From Kribbella steppae (lineage in GTDB: Bacteria > Actinomycetota > Actinomycetes > Propionibacteriales > Kribbellaceae), in NCBI RefSeq assembly GCF_004342025.1, contig NZ_SLWN01000004.1:372001-436000 (forward strand): 64,000 nucleotides of DNA, read 5' to 3'. Positions within the stretch are counted from its first letter, which is position 1. Each line of letters begins with the position of its first letter. Below are positions 53,049-62,888 of the stretch, in pieces. A program made the position numbers and the translations under genes. The notes under the pieces were generated by a model. It saw only the letters and a program-made list of their open reading frames with translations, had not been told where the DNA came from and did no database searches.

Positions 53049-53872
53049 CTCTGCCTGGCTTCGATCTCTCGCATCAGGGTGGTCAGCTCGCGGGCGCGCC
53101 CCACCATGGCTGGGTCGACCATCCGGCCGTCCGGCAGCACGATCACACCACCTTCGGCCACCCCGGCCTTCTCGACTGCGGTCAGCAGGGCCTCGGCCTC
53201 GGCCATCTGTACGGCGGTTGGCGTGAAGCACTCGACGATCGTCGCCAGCTGCCGCGGGTGGATCGCCGTACGCCCGACGAAGCCGAGCGCCCGGCCCTCC
53301 AGACTCGTCCGCCGCAATCCGTCCAGATCGTTGACATGCGGATACACCGACATCATCGGTGCACCCAACCCGGCGGCCCGGGACGCCGACACCAGCCGAC
53401 CGCGAGCCCATGCCAGACCGGGAGAGCCGTCGACACCCAGCGAGCTGGCCAGGTCAGCTTCGCCGAGTGCGACCGCGACCACGCGCGGATCCGACGAAGC
53501 GATCTCGAACGCCTTCTCCAGTCCCAGCGGCGACTCGATGATTGCCGTGATCCTTGCCGACGGCACCTGTTCCAGTACGGCGTGAATGTCGGCCGCGCTC
53601 TCCACCTTCGGCAGCCGGACCCGGATCCGCGGCACCGCGGCCACCGCGGCCAGGTCGTCCTCGATCCACGGCGTACCGGGCGCGTTCACCCGGACCTCCA
53701 CCGGACCCGAGGCGTTGGCGGCGATCCACGCCACCGCCCAGCCGCGCGCGTCCGCCTTGTCGTCGACCGGGACCGCATCCTCCAGATCGAACACGACCAC
53801 ATCGGGGCCAGCGGCAACTGCCTTCGCGAACCGATCCGGCCGGTTGGCCGGGACATACAGCGCAGTAAGCAC
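53045..53872 (-). CDS. CitE-like lyase (HpcH/HpaI superfamily)
   Basis: 275 residues. TALYVPANRPDRFAKA start, VVFDLEDAVP, RVNAPGTPWIEDDL, RLPKVESAADI, SPLGLEKAF, ALGEADLASSLG and AIHPRQLATI; these give the CoA-ester and Mg-binding sites of citrate-lyase-beta/malyl-CoA-lyase-like enzymes. The GTG start follows the stop of the CoA-transferase gene without gap, so the pair probably makes and cleaves an acyl-CoA intermediate. Confidence 0.88.
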   Translation of the reverse strand: MLTALYVPANRPDRFAKAVAAGPDVVVFDLEDAVPVDDKADARGWAVAWIAANASGPVEVRVNAPGTPWIEDDLAAVAAVPRIRVRLPKVESAADIHAVLEQVPSARITAIIESPLGLEKAFEIASSDPRVVAVALGEADLASSLGVDGSPGLAWARGRLVSASRAAGLGAPMMSVYPHVNDLDGLRRTSLEGRALGFVGRTAIHPRQLATIVECFTPTAVQMAEAEALLTAVEKAGVAEGGVIVLPDGRMVDPAMVGRARELTTLMREIEARQS

Positions 53873-55060
53873 CTAGACCACGCCGGCTTCGCGCAGCGCC
53901 GCGAGTTGCTCGGGCGTGACGCCGATCTCCGCGAGCACCTCGTCGGTGTTCGCGCCATGTGGCCGGCCGGCCCAGCGGATCGACCCCGGCGACTCCGACA
54001 ACCGGAACAACACGTTCTGCATCTGCACCGGTCCCCCCAACTCCTCGTCGTCCACGGCAACGATCGTCTGCAGAGCGGCGTACTGCGGATCGGTCATGAT
54101 GCCGCGGATGTCGTGCACCGGCCCGACCGCGGCCTCCGCCTTCTCGAACGCCGTCATCACGTCATCCAGCGACCGCTCCGCGATCCACGACCCGACCGCG
54201 TCGTCCAGTACGTCGGCATGCTCGGCCCGCTCCCGACCGGTCCGGAACCACGGCTCCTCGACCAACTCCGGCCGTCCCACCAGAGCCATCACGCGCTCGG
54301 CGATGCTCTGCGAACTGGTCGACACCGCGACCCATCGGCCGTCAGCGGTCCGGTAGACGTTGCGCGGCGCGTTGTTCGACGACCGGTTTCCTAGCCGCGG
54401 CTGGACGTACCCAGTCTGCTGGTACGCCGTGATGCCACCGCCGAGCATCATCAGGATCGGTTCGATGATCGCCATGTCGATCACCTGCCCCTGGCCGGAC
54501 CGATCACGCTCGCGCAGCGCGACCATCACGCCGTACGCGGTCGCGAGCGCGGTGATCCCGTCGGCCAGCCCGAACGGCGGCAGCGTCGGCGGGCCGTCCG
54601 GCTCACCGGTCACGGCGGCGAACCCGCTCATCGCCTCAGCCAGCGACCCGAATCCCGGCCGGCTCGACCATGGCCCGACCTGACCGAACGCCGTGACCCG
54701 GGCGATCACCAGCCGGGGGTTGACCGAGAGCAGCACGTCGGGACCGAGGCCCCAGCGCTCCAGCGTTCCCGGCCGGAAGTTCTCGACCAGTACGTCGTTC
54801 TGACGCACCAACTCGAGGAAGACGTCGCGACCCCGGGACAGGTCGAGCGTCGCGAGCCGCTTGTTCCGGCCGAGCGTCTTGAACCACAGCCCGACACCGT
54901 CCTTCGAGGCGCCGTGTGTCCGGGCCGCATCGGGTCGGGCCGGGTGCTCGATCTTGGTGACGTCGGCCCCGAAGTCCGCCAGGAACGTCGCCGCCAGCGG
55001 TCCCGCGAACAGCGTCGCCGCCTCCAGCACCTTCACACCGTCGAGTGGAGCAGGTCTCAT
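53873..55060 (-). CDS. CaiB/BaiF family III CoA-transferase
   Basis: 395 residues. [33 protein letters not shown] start, then [29 protein letters not shown] and [14 protein letters not shown], all family III marks. It would move CoA between carboxylic acids. ATG 55060 overlaps the stop of the GH-like/SUMF1 gene as ATGA. Confidence 0.9.
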   Translation of the reverse strand: MRPAPLDGVKVLEAATLFAGPLAATFLADFGADVTKIEHPARPDAARTHGASKDGVGLWFKTLGRNKRLATLDLSRGRDVFLELVRQNDVLVENFRPGTLERWGLGPDVLLSVNPRLVIARVTAFGQVGPWSSRPGFGSLAEAMSGFAAVTGEPDGPPTLPPFGLADGITALATAYGVMVALRERDRSGQGQVIDMAIIEPILMMLGGGITAYQQTGYVQPRLGNRSSNNAPRNVYRTADGRWVAVSTSSQSIAERVMALVGRPELVEEPWFRTGRERAEHADVLDDAVGSWIAERSLDDVMTAFEKAEAAVGPVHDIRGIMTDPQYAALQTIVAVDDEELGGPVQMQNVLFRLSESPGSIRWAGRPHGANTDEVLAEIGVTPEQLAALREAGVV

Positions 55061-57045
55061 CCCGCAACCCTGAAACCGATGGTCTCGGAGCGATCGAGAC
55101 CACCACCGGTCAACACGAGCTTGAAGCTCACCTCGGGTTCCTTCGGCCCGCCGTCGGAGTACCAGTCGGAACCCTCGGCAACATAATGCGACCCGCCCTT
55201 GAGGATGCAGAACCGGCTGCGCCCGTCCCGATGCTCGCTCTCGGTCAGGTTCCACACCAATGGCTCGGCCCGGGTGAACCCATCCAGTCCGGCCGCGACC
55301 TGCCACTCGTCCTCGGTCGGCAACCGCCCGCCGCGCCAGGCCGCGTAGGCGCGCGCGTCCGGCAGGTCGACGTACGTCACCGGGTGGCCCTCAGTCCCGA
55401 CGACGGGCGCGCCGTCGACCCAGTGCTTGAGGAACCTGTTCGCAATCCGCGGCCGATAACCGGTCGCCCCGAGGAACTCGGCGTACTGAGCGTTCGTCAC
55501 TTCGGAGATCGCGACCGAGATGCCCTCCAACACGACGTCCCGTCGGACTGTCTGGATGTCGTGCAACCGTGGCGGCAGCGGCTTCCACTCCTCCACGTAC
55601 GGCGCCTGGTCGTACAGCCCGGTCTCACGTCGCCGGTGCCGGACCGTCAACGCCTGCTCCCCCGCCGGTACGACGACCACCGGGCCAAGCTCGGCGTCAC
55701 CGGACACCGCGGCCACCTCGACCCGCCGAGCCGGTGACATCGGGAACGCGGAGTCCTTCAGGTGCGGTCGCGGCAGCGTGCCCAGCCGCCGTGCCGTGGC
55801 CCGGCAACTGGGTCCGGCGGTGGCGCCGACCCGGACGATCCCGGTCACACCACGCCCTGGAACGACCAGGTGGACCCCGTCGTCGTCGGCGGTGATCGGT
55901 ACGCCGGACGTCACGTCGTACCAGTCGCCGACCTGATCCTCCGAGCGCAGCACGATGCCCTCGAAGTCCTCCTCGTCGCGGTTGATCAGCGTCCAGAAGG
56001 TGATGTCGGCCAGATCCCAGCGCGAACCGTAGACGCCGTGCTCCCGCGCCTTGTCCGGGACCTCCGGCGTCAGTTGGATCCAGTCACCGTTGATCAGCAC
56101 CGGCGCGAAGGCGCGTTGCGCGGCAACCATCCGGCGCAGCGTCGCCCGGTCGCGCGCGTTCCAGCCGACCCACGCGGAGAAGACCGACTCCCAGACCAGC
56201 ATGCCGACGCCGTTCACCCAGGCGGACTGCAGCTCGTCGCTGTGGTCGCGGTTCCAGCGGCGGGTGTGGTGCATCATGTGCCGGCGCTCGAACAGGTGCG
56301 CACGCAGGATGCCGGGCGCCTTCGTGTCGGCGAACCACTGCGCCCAGGACAGCGCGTGGTCCCCGACTCTTGCCATCGGCAACCGCGACTCGCCTTCGAA
56401 GGCGATCGCCGGATTCGCCTTGCGCAGCGCGCGGGTGAAGGCCGGGTCACCCTCCTTCAGCGTGTCCAGGAAGACACCGTCGACGGCGTAGTCGGTGACG
56501 AGAGACGCGAACTCCTCCGCGTCCGAACGCGCGGCCCGGCGGGTGCCGACGTCCCACGGGTTGTAGTCGAAGAACACCTTCAGCCCGAGCCGGTGCAGGT
56601 CGTCGATCAACTCCCGCAACTTCGGTACGTCGCGGTAGAAGTCGAACTGGTTGCGCGAGTCGATGCCGATCACCGGATAGGCATGCCACAGCACGACCGC
56701 GTCGTACCCGCCGAAGTCGTCGATCCCGTGCTGGACGAACTTGTCCGGCGTGAACTTCCCGGTCTCGACGTCGTAGAGCTGGTCGTCCCAGAGCCAGACG
56801 AGCGCCACCGAGTACGCCGTCTGGGTCCACTCCCGGCCGGGGACCTCGTAGTGCGTGCCGTCGTACGGCGTCCGGTCGTACGCGCCGATCAACCACTCGG
56901 CGAGCTTGCCGCGCCACCGCGGCAGGTCGGCCGGGTCCTCCGGCGCGCCGAGGATCTTGGCGTCGTCGAGGAAGGCCAGGTCGGCCCGGAGCCCCAGATC
57001 GACCCTGGCGGGCAGATCGATGGGCCGCGGCTCGAGCGGATTCAC
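55057..57045 (-). CDS. Glycosidase-like barrel fused to a cysteine-less SUMF1 domain
   Basis: 662 residues. Residues ~30-350 look like an alpha-amylase-like or related TIM-barrel ([62 protein letters not shown]), with DTLK and EGES as candidate catalytic loops; a beta-sandwich follows. From ~480 on there is a SUMF1/FGE-sulfatase fold ([56 protein letters not shown]). The active-site Cys pair of real formylglycine enzymes is missing. GTG 57045 has GGAGG and overlaps the PfkB gene by 4 bp. Confidence 0.75.
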   Translation of the reverse strand: MNPLEPRPIDLPARVDLGLRADLAFLDDAKILGAPEDPADLPRWRGKLAEWLIGAYDRTPYDGTHYEVPGREWTQTAYSVALVWLWDDQLYDVETGKFTPDKFVQHGIDDFGGYDAVVLWHAYPVIGIDSRNQFDFYRDVPKLRELIDDLHRLGLKVFFDYNPWDVGTRRAARSDAEEFASLVTDYAVDGVFLDTLKEGDPAFTRALRKANPAIAFEGESRLPMARVGDHALSWAQWFADTKAPGILRAHLFERRHMMHHTRRWNRDHSDELQSAWVNGVGMLVWESVFSAWVGWNARDRATLRRMVAAQRAFAPVLINGDWIQLTPEVPDKAREHGVYGSRWDLADITFWTLINRDEEDFEGIVLRSEDQVGDWYDVTSGVPITADDDGVHLVVPGRGVTGIVRVGATAGPSCRATARRLGTLPRPHLKDSAFPMSPARRVEVAAVSGDAELGPVVVVPAGEQALTVRHRRRETGLYDQAPYVEEWKPLPPRLHDIQTVRRDVVLEGISVAISEVTNAQYAEFLGATGYRPRIANRFLKHWVDGAPVVGTEGHPVTYVDLPDARAYAAWRGGRLPTEDEWQVAAGLDGFTRAEPLVWNLTESEHRDGRSRFCILKGGSHYVAEGSDWYSDGGPKEPEVSFKLVLTGGGLDRSETIGFRVAG

Positions 57046-57956
57046 AGGTACACCTCCGCATAACGCGCGTCGATTGCATCCCCGTGAGGCACCGAGGGAA
57101 TCGCCCCCGCGGCCTGAACACTCAATGAAGCAGCAACGTTAGCGCGTCGGACAGCATTCGTCAGGTCGCTTGCCGTGATCGGGTCGGTAGCTGACACAGC
57201 AGACAATGCTGCCGCCAGCACACCGCAGAACGTGTCACCCGCGGCCGTGGTGTCGACCACGTCGACCTGGACTCCCGGGACCTCGATCTCGTCACCGCCT
57301 CGGGTCAGGATCACCGCACCGGCACCGCCGAGCGTGACGACGGCGGCCGGCACCCGTTTGAGCAGCGCGGACCGGTCGGCGCCGGCGATCATCTCCGCCT
57401 CGGTCTCATTCACCACCAGCAGGTCCACGTCGGCGAGCAAGTCGTCGGAGAGCTCGGCCGCCGGGGCCGCGTTGAGGATGAAGTACGAGCTCGTCGCGGC
57501 CGCCTCCTGGACGGTCGCGAACGGGATCTCCAATTGGGAAAGAACGATTTTCGCTCGGCCCACGACCCGGGCCGCCTCCTCGGACAGCGTCAGCTCGCCG
57601 TTCGCACCCGGCGCGACCACGATCGAGTTCTCCCCGGAGTCGTCGACCGTGATGATCGCCGTACCGGTCGGGGTGCTGCTCGACGACGAGACCAGGGAGA
57701 GGTCAACACCGGCGCCGGACAGTGCGTCGCGGAGAAGATCACCGGCGTCGTCCATGCCCAGTGAGGCGACGATCGCAGTTCGTGCGCCTGCCCGGGCCGA
57801 CGCGACCGCCTGATTCGCTCCCTTGCCACCGGGTCCGCGGGTCATCACCCCCGAGAGCACGGTTTCGCCGGGGCGCGGGATCCGCTGGACCGGGAGAACC
57901 AGGTCCACGTTCGCACTGCCCACAATGACCACATCAGGGACGACATCAGGCTCCAC
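57042..57956 (-). CDS. PfkB-family sugar kinase (ribokinase-like)
   Basis: 304 residues. [50 protein letters not shown] and the catalytic [18 protein letters not shown]; full ribokinase layout. Likely substrates are ribose or a related pentose or nucleoside. It overlaps the ARH gene upstream by 11 bp and the next gene by 4 bp, so it belongs to a coupled run. Confidence 0.9.
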   Translation of the reverse strand: MEPDVVPDVVIVGSANVDLVLPVQRIPRPGETVLSGVMTRGPGGKGANQAVASARAGARTAIVASLGMDDAGDLLRDALSGAGVDLSLVSSSSSTPTGTAIITVDDSGENSIVVAPGANGELTLSEEAARVVGRAKIVLSQLEIPFATVQEAAATSSYFILNAAPAAELSDDLLADVDLLVVNETEAEMIAGADRSALLKRVPAAVVTLGGAGAVILTRGGDEIEVPGVQVDVVDTTAAGDTFCGVLAAALSAVSATDPITASDLTNAVRRANVAASLSVQAAGAIPSVPHGDAIDARYAEVYL

Positions 57957-59244
57957 CCCGTGCCACCTCCACAGTCCTCGCTGCCAGCTCGTCGATCGCG
58001 ATCTGGTTCATTCCCGGCAGGCTCGTGGCCACCCGGTTGTCCAGTGGTGCAGACCACTCTGCCGGAACCCCGCGTACTGCGCCAAACACCGCACCGACCG
58101 TGGCGCCGGCCGAGTCGGTGTCCCACCCGCCCATCACCGAACGACCGACCGCGGTGGCGAAGTCGGGAGCGGTCAACGCGTACGCCGTGAGTGCTGTGTT
58201 GTTCACCGCGTGCACCCAATGCAGGTCGCCGTACTCCGCGTGCAAGGCGTCGAGCGCTTCATCCAATTCGACCTCCGCGAGAGCCAACCCGAAGCGGACA
58301 GCTTGTGCGATTGCGCCGTCGGCGGCGACGACCTCGAGCCCGGCGACGGCCACTTCGCTTGGGTCGTCCAAGACCAGAGCTGCGGCCGACATCGCAGCGA
58401 CCCAGAGAGCTCCGTCGACACCTGCACCGCTGTGGCTCAAACGTGCGTCGACCAGCGCGAGCCGGGCTGCCGCCGTGCGGTCGCCCGGATGCGCCCAGCC
58501 GTATGCGTCGGTGCGGATCTGTGCACCGATCCACTCGCGGAACGGGTTGCCGACTACCGCTGCCCGGGCCGGCTCGACGCCGTCGAGAAGGTTGCGGTAG
58601 GCAACGCGCTCTGCGGTGAACACACGGCCGGCGGGCAGGTCGTTCAGCCAGGCCTCCGCGACGTCCTCCGTGGTCAGCGCCGAGCCATGCCGCTCCAGCA
58701 ACTGAAGCGCCAGGATGGCGAAGTTGAGGTCGTCGTCCTCGGGCATCCCGTTGATGACCTCGCGCAGGCTGGTCGGCTTCGACCGCCGGTTCCACGGCCA
58801 GCGCTCCTGCACTTCGTCCGGTACGCCGATCGCGGTGATGTACTGCGTGAGCGGCCACTGGCCCGACGTCTCCAGGATCTCCCGGATGCCCTCACGCGGG
58901 ATCTTCTCCACCGGCTTCCCGAGCAGGTTCCCGGCGGCCCGGCCCAACCACGCGTTCAGCGTCCGCTGCTCGACGTCATCCGCGCTTTTGAGCACCGGGA
59001 CGTCGGGGATGGCCGGTTCCTGCCATGCGGTGGCCCGCCGGTCCAGTTCGTCCATCAGTTCGCGGGCCAGCGATCGCAGTTCCGGCGAGGCCGGCTCGTC
59101 CGTGGCTCCCGAGGCCGGGGCGTCCGTCGCACCGCCGGCTTCGCGCCATCGGGCCTCGACGTCGGCGACGTCGACACCTTCGGAGCGGGATTGGATCAGT
59201 TGATGTGGCAGCAGATCCTCCGGCTGCACCCAGCTCAGTCTCAT
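57946..59244 (-). CDS. ADP-ribosylglycohydrolase (ARH/DraG) family protein
   Basis: 432 residues, with an N-terminal ~95-residue extension before the ARH fold (NAWLGRAAGNLLGKPVEKI). Metal ligands are seen in NGMPEDDDLNFAI and GGWDTDSAGATVGAVFGAV. The family removes ADP-ribose or related N/O-ribosyl groups; next to a ribokinase it probably frees a ribosyl unit from a small molecule. GGAAGG before ATG 59244. Confidence 0.88.
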   Translation of the reverse strand: MRLSWVQPEDLLPHQLIQSRSEGVDVADVEARWREAGGATDAPASGATDEPASPELRSLARELMDELDRRATAWQEPAIPDVPVLKSADDVEQRTLNAWLGRAAGNLLGKPVEKIPREGIREILETSGQWPLTQYITAIGVPDEVQERWPWNRRSKPTSLREVINGMPEDDDLNFAILALQLLERHGSALTTEDVAEAWLNDLPAGRVFTAERVAYRNLLDGVEPARAAVVGNPFREWIGAQIRTDAYGWAHPGDRTAAARLALVDARLSHSGAGVDGALWVAAMSAAALVLDDPSEVAVAGLEVVAADGAIAQAVRFGLALAEVELDEALDALHAEYGDLHWVHAVNNTALTAYALTAPDFATAVGRSVMGGWDTDSAGATVGAVFGAVRGVPAEWSAPLDNRVATSLPGMNQIAIDELAARTVEVARGGA

Positions 59245-59324
59245 CCGGATCCTTCCTTCCCTTGTTGCAGCAGGCGAAACGCGTCCCTGGAACGTCGTGA
59301 CACAACCGCCTGATACTCCGTCAC

Positions 59325-60899
59325 ATGTCCACCCGCCGCAGCTTCCTCACCGCGACCGGCGCCGCCGCCGCTCTCGCCCTCACCGGCAACCTCCCTGGCC
59401 TTGACGCAGGTCTTGATGCAGTAGGAATACCGCATCGCACCGACAACCGGCCGTTGTTCACCTTGGGCGTCGCGTCCGGCGATCCGATGCCGGACGCCGT
59501 GGTGATCTGGACCCGCCTCGCGCCGGGCCCGCTGGAGCCGTTCGGCGGGATGGACGACCGCATGGTGACCGTCGACTGGGAGGTCGCCGACGACGACGCG
59601 TTCCGCAGAGTGGTACGACGCGGCACGGCCCACGCTCGGCCGGAGTACGCGCACACTGTGCACGTCGACGTCCGCGGACTGCGGCCGTGGCGGCACTACT
59701 TCTACCGATTCCGCGCCAAGGGTCAGATCAGTCCGGTCGGACGTACTCGTACCGCGCCCGCGCCGACCGACCAGCCCGCGGTGACGATGGCGGTCGCGTC
59801 GTGCCAAGCCTTCTACGACGGCTACTACACGGCGTACCAGGACGTCGTACAACGGGACCACGACGTGGTGCTGTTCCTCGGCGACTACATCTACGAGGTC
59901 GGCGTCGGTCCGACGGCCGGCGTCCGCAACCAGGCTGTGCCGGTCGACTTCGCCGGTGAGATCTTCACGCTGGACGAGTACCGCGCCCGGTACGCGCTCC
60001 ACCGCACCGACCCCGACCTGCAAGCCGCACACGCGGCTGCGCCGTGGGTGGTGACGCTGGACGACCACGAGGTGGAGGGGAACTGGGCCGGCTACATCTC
60101 CGAGGACGGCCTGCCGCACGACGAGTTCGTGGTACGCCGTGCCAACGGCTTCCGGGCGTACTGGGAACACATGCCGCTGCGCCTCGACCAGTCCGCCGAC
60201 GGGCCGTCCATCCGCCTGCACCGGCATCTCCGCTACGGCCGCACGGCCGACCTGAGCGTGCTGGACACCCGGCAGTTCCGTGACGACCAGACGGGCACCG
60301 GTGGTTGGCTGCCGCCGGATGAGGTTTCGCAGGATCCTGCCCGCACGATCACAGGTGCCGAGCAGGAACGCTGGCTGCTCGAGACACTCGGCCGCTCCCC
60401 CAGCCGGTGGAACGTGGTCGCCCAGCAGGTCGCGATGGCCCAACTCGATCGGAAGCCCGGCCCGGATCTCGAGCTGCCGATGGACACCTGGAACGGGTAC
60501 GCCGCCTCCCGGGACCGGGTGCTGTCCGGCGTCCGCGATCGCGGGGTGCGCAACTTCGTCGTACTGACCGGAGATCTGCATCGCAGCGTCGCCTCCGATC
60601 TGCGGGTCGACTTCGCCGACCCTTCGACGCCGGTTGTCGGTACCGAGTTCGTCACCACGTCGATCTCCTCCGGCAAGGACGGTGTCGACGCGGACGCCAC
60701 CGGCAATGCACTCCTCGCCGAGAACCCGCACGTCAAGTTCCAGAACGTCCAGCGGGGCTACCTCAGCTGCCGCCTCGACCGCACCCAGTGGACGTCGGAG
60801 TTCCGCATCGTCGACCGCGTCACCACGCCCGGCGGTACGGCGTCCACCCGAGCCACCCTGGTCGTCGAGGACGGCCGTCCCGGTACCCACCTGGCCTGA
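59325..60899 (+). CDS. phoD: PhoD-like alkaline phosphatase
   Basis: 524 residues. Twin-arginine signal (TRRSFLTATGAAAALALTG), an N-terminal Fn3-like domain (FTLGVASGDPMPDAVVIWTRL) and a metallophosphatase core (MAVASCQAFYDGYYTAY, LFLGDYIYEVG, VVTLDDHEVEGNW, VVLTGDLHRS). It is a phosphodi/monoesterase exported by Tat. It is inserted as a plus-strand pair inside the minus-strand sugar block, divergent from the ARH gene (80 bp). Confidence 0.93.
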   Translation: MSTRRSFLTATGAAAALALTGNLPGLDAGLDAVGIPHRTDNRPLFTLGVASGDPMPDAVVIWTRLAPGPLEPFGGMDDRMVTVDWEVADDDAFRRVVRRGTAHARPEYAHTVHVDVRGLRPWRHYFYRFRAKGQISPVGRTRTAPAPTDQPAVTMAVASCQAFYDGYYTAYQDVVQRDHDVVLFLGDYIYEVGVGPTAGVRNQAVPVDFAGEIFTLDEYRARYALHRTDPDLQAAHAAAPWVVTLDDHEVEGNWAGYISEDGLPHDEFVVRRANGFRAYWEHMPLRLDQSADGPSIRLHRHLRYGRTADLSVLDTRQFRDDQTGTGGWLPPDEVSQDPARTITGAEQERWLLETLGRSPSRWNVVAQQVAMAQLDRKPGPDLELPMDTWNGYAASRDRVLSGVRDRGVRNFVVLTGDLHRSVASDLRVDFADPSTPVVGTEFVTTSISSGKDGVDADATGNALLAENPHVKFQNVQRGYLSCRLDRTQWTSEFRIVDRVTTPGGTASTRATLVVEDGRPGTHLA

Positions 60900-60911
60900 A
60901 CGGAATCGACC

Positions 60912-61736
60912 ATGAATCGCGCCGCCCTGCTCGCCGTCCCGCTCGCCTTGCTCGTTCCCTCGCTGGCAGTTGCTCATGGCAACACCATCGAGATCAGCGC
61001 CACCCCGCAGCCGGTCGAGGTGGTGCCGCTGCCGTGCTTCCCGTCCGGCAAGCTCACCCTCGGCATGACCAACACCGGCCGGAAGGCGACCATCGCCGAC
61101 ATGCGTATCAGCGGCGACCCAGGACTGACCCTGTCCCGGCATCAGTTCTCCAGCTATCTGCCCGTCGACCAGCTCGTGAAGGCGCCGCTCGAAGTGACGG
61201 TCCCTCGCGGCACCGCGCCGGCGACGTACAGCGTCAGGCTGCAGGTTGGACGCGAGCAGCTCACCGCACCGGTCACGATCCTGCCGACGCCGCCGAAAGG
61301 GCCGGGCGACAACCTGCTGCTCGGTGAACAGGCCGTCGCCTCGTCCACGCACGGCAACATGCGGCTCTGCGGCGGCGTCGACGGCAACGCCGACTCCGAG
61401 CAGTGGGGCGCCAGCGGTTGGCACGACGCCACCAAGGGCGTCTTCCCGGACAACTACGGCGTCGACTTCATCGCTCCGACGACGGTCGGCCGAGTCGTGC
61501 TGCAGACGCTCGACTCGGCCCGCTACCCGGCCGCCGTGATGGGCATCCGCGACTTCGACGTCCAGATCCGGGTCGGCTCCGAATGGACCACGGTCGGCGA
61601 GATCCGCGGCAACGTGCAAGGACACGTGTCTGTCTCGTTCACACCGGTGACAAGCAATGCAGTGCGACTTGTCATACAAGACTCCAACGATCACGGGTAC
61701 TCCCGCATCGTCGAACTCGAGGCCTATAGCGCCTGA
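60912..61736 (+). CDS. Secreted discoidin (F5/8 type C)-domain protein
   Basis: 274 residues. Sec signal (LLAVPLALLVPSLAVAHG), an Ig-like part (NTIEISATPQPVEVVPLPCF, VTVPRGTAPATYSVRLQVG) and a C-terminal discoidin/CBM32-like domain (VASSTHGNMRLCGGVDGN, YGVDFIAPTTVGRVVLQTLD, AVRLVIQDSNDHGYSRIVELE). Probably sugar-binding. It starts 12 bp after phoD, so the two are cotranscribed. Convergent with the second ARH gene (3-bp gap). Confidence 0.82.
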   Translation: MNRAALLAVPLALLVPSLAVAHGNTIEISATPQPVEVVPLPCFPSGKLTLGMTNTGRKATIADMRISGDPGLTLSRHQFSSYLPVDQLVKAPLEVTVPRGTAPATYSVRLQVGREQLTAPVTILPTPPKGPGDNLLLGEQAVASSTHGNMRLCGGVDGNADSEQWGASGWHDATKGVFPDNYGVDFIAPTTVGRVVLQTLDSARYPAAVMGIRDFDVQIRVGSEWTTVGEIRGNVQGHVSVSFTPVTSNAVRLVIQDSNDHGYSRIVELEAYSA

Positions 61737-61739
61737 CAT

Positions 61740-62888
61740 TCAGACCAGTGCGTCCAGCGCGGCCGTCCGCCGGGCCCACCGCTCGGCGTCGGCCGCGCGG
61801 ATGTCCTCCGCCACCGACGCCATCACGCGCCCGGGCAGCTCCAGGTTGGTCTTGCTCGCCTCGGCGATGTCCGCCGCCCAGTCCGCCGGTACGCCGTCCA
61901 GTCCGTTGAGCGCGCCGGTGATCGCACCGGCCATCGACGCGATCGAGTCCGCATCCCGGCCGTAATTGGTGCCGCCAAGGACGGCACGTCGTACGTCGCC
62001 CTCCGACACCAGCACGAACCCGAGCGCCACCGGGAGCTCCTCGATCGACTTGGTCCGACTCGGCCTGCGGGCGTCGAGAGACTGGTCGCGATAGTCCGGC
62101 CCGATCAGGTCATAGGGCTCGATTGCCTTACGCAGCACGGGAATCGCCTGCTCCCAGTCGGTGATCCCGTCAGCGGCCGCGACCACCGCCTCGACGGCCC
62201 TCCGAGTGCCGTCCTTGGCCAGCGCCAGCCCCGCCTCCACCGCCGAGGCAGCCGTTGCCCCGGGCGTCATCGCGGCGGCGACGGCGGCCGCGAACACGCC
62301 GGCCGCCTCCCGCCCGTAACTCGACTGGTGGGCACCGGCGACGTCGATCGCCTCGGCGTAGGCGCCGTCCGGGTCGCCCGCGTTGGCGATCCCGACCGGC
62401 GCCATGTACATCGCCGCGCCACAGTTGACGATGTTGCCGACGCCGGCCTCGCGCGGATCGACGTGCCCGTAGTGCAACCGGGTGACCAGCCACTTCTCGG
62501 CCAGGAACACCCGGTGCAGCAGCAGCGCGTCGGTCTCCAGCTCGGGCACCCACCGGCGCCCGATCATCATCTTCGGCACCAGCACGTCCGCGATCGCATA
62601 CGCATCCAGGTGGGCCCGGCGCTCGTCGTACACCTCAACCAGCGCATGCGTCATCAAGGTGTCGTCGGTGATGTGCCCGTCACCCTTGTGGTACGGCGCG
62701 ATCGGCCGGGCGGTGCGCCACTCGTCGTACCAGGGACCGACGATGCCGGTCACCCAGCCGCCGTGCCGTTCCTGGATCGCCTCCGGGGTCCAGCCCTCGA
62801 CGGCACCGCCGATCGCGTCACCGACCGCGGAGCCGACGAGGACCCCTGTCGCCTTCTCCTCCAGCAAGGTGTTGGTTCTGTCAGGCAT
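61740..62888 (-). CDS. ADP-ribosylglycohydrolase family protein, second copy
   Basis: 382 residues. VGSAVGDAIGGAVEGWTPEAI, GHITDDTLMTHALVEV and GGTNYGRDADSIASMAGAI give all ARH metal motifs. It is a distinct subfamily from the copy at 57946. ATG 62888 shares one base with the stop of the sugar-binding lipoprotein gene (TGATG), so it is coupled to an ABC importer. This points to use of an imported ribosylated compound rather than protein de-ADP-ribosylation. Confidence 0.88.
   Translation of the reverse strand: MPDRTNTLLEEKATGVLVGSAVGDAIGGAVEGWTPEAIQERHGGWVTGIVGPWYDEWRTARPIAPYHKGDGHITDDTLMTHALVEVYDERRAHLDAYAIADVLVPKMMIGRRWVPELETDALLLHRVFLAEKWLVTRLHYGHVDPREAGVGNIVNCGAAMYMAPVGIANAGDPDGAYAEAIDVAGAHQSSYGREAAGVFAAAVAAAMTPGATAASAVEAGLALAKDGTRRAVEAVVAAADGITDWEQAIPVLRKAIEPYDLIGPDYRDQSLDARRPSRTKSIEELPVALGFVLVSEGDVRRAVLGGTNYGRDADSIASMAGAITGALNGLDGVPADWAADIAEASKTNLELPGRVMASVAEDIRAADAERWARRTAALDALV

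Noticed and set aside
55057..57045. The SUMF1 domain as the formylglycine-generating enzyme for the two sulfatases
   Set aside because: The catalytic Cys pair is absent in the region after KGGSHY, so it cannot act as a normal FGE.
59241..61739. An 832-codon minus-strand frame opposite PhoD and the discoidin protein
   Set aside because: Both plus-strand genes have signal peptides and family motifs; the opposite frame has none.
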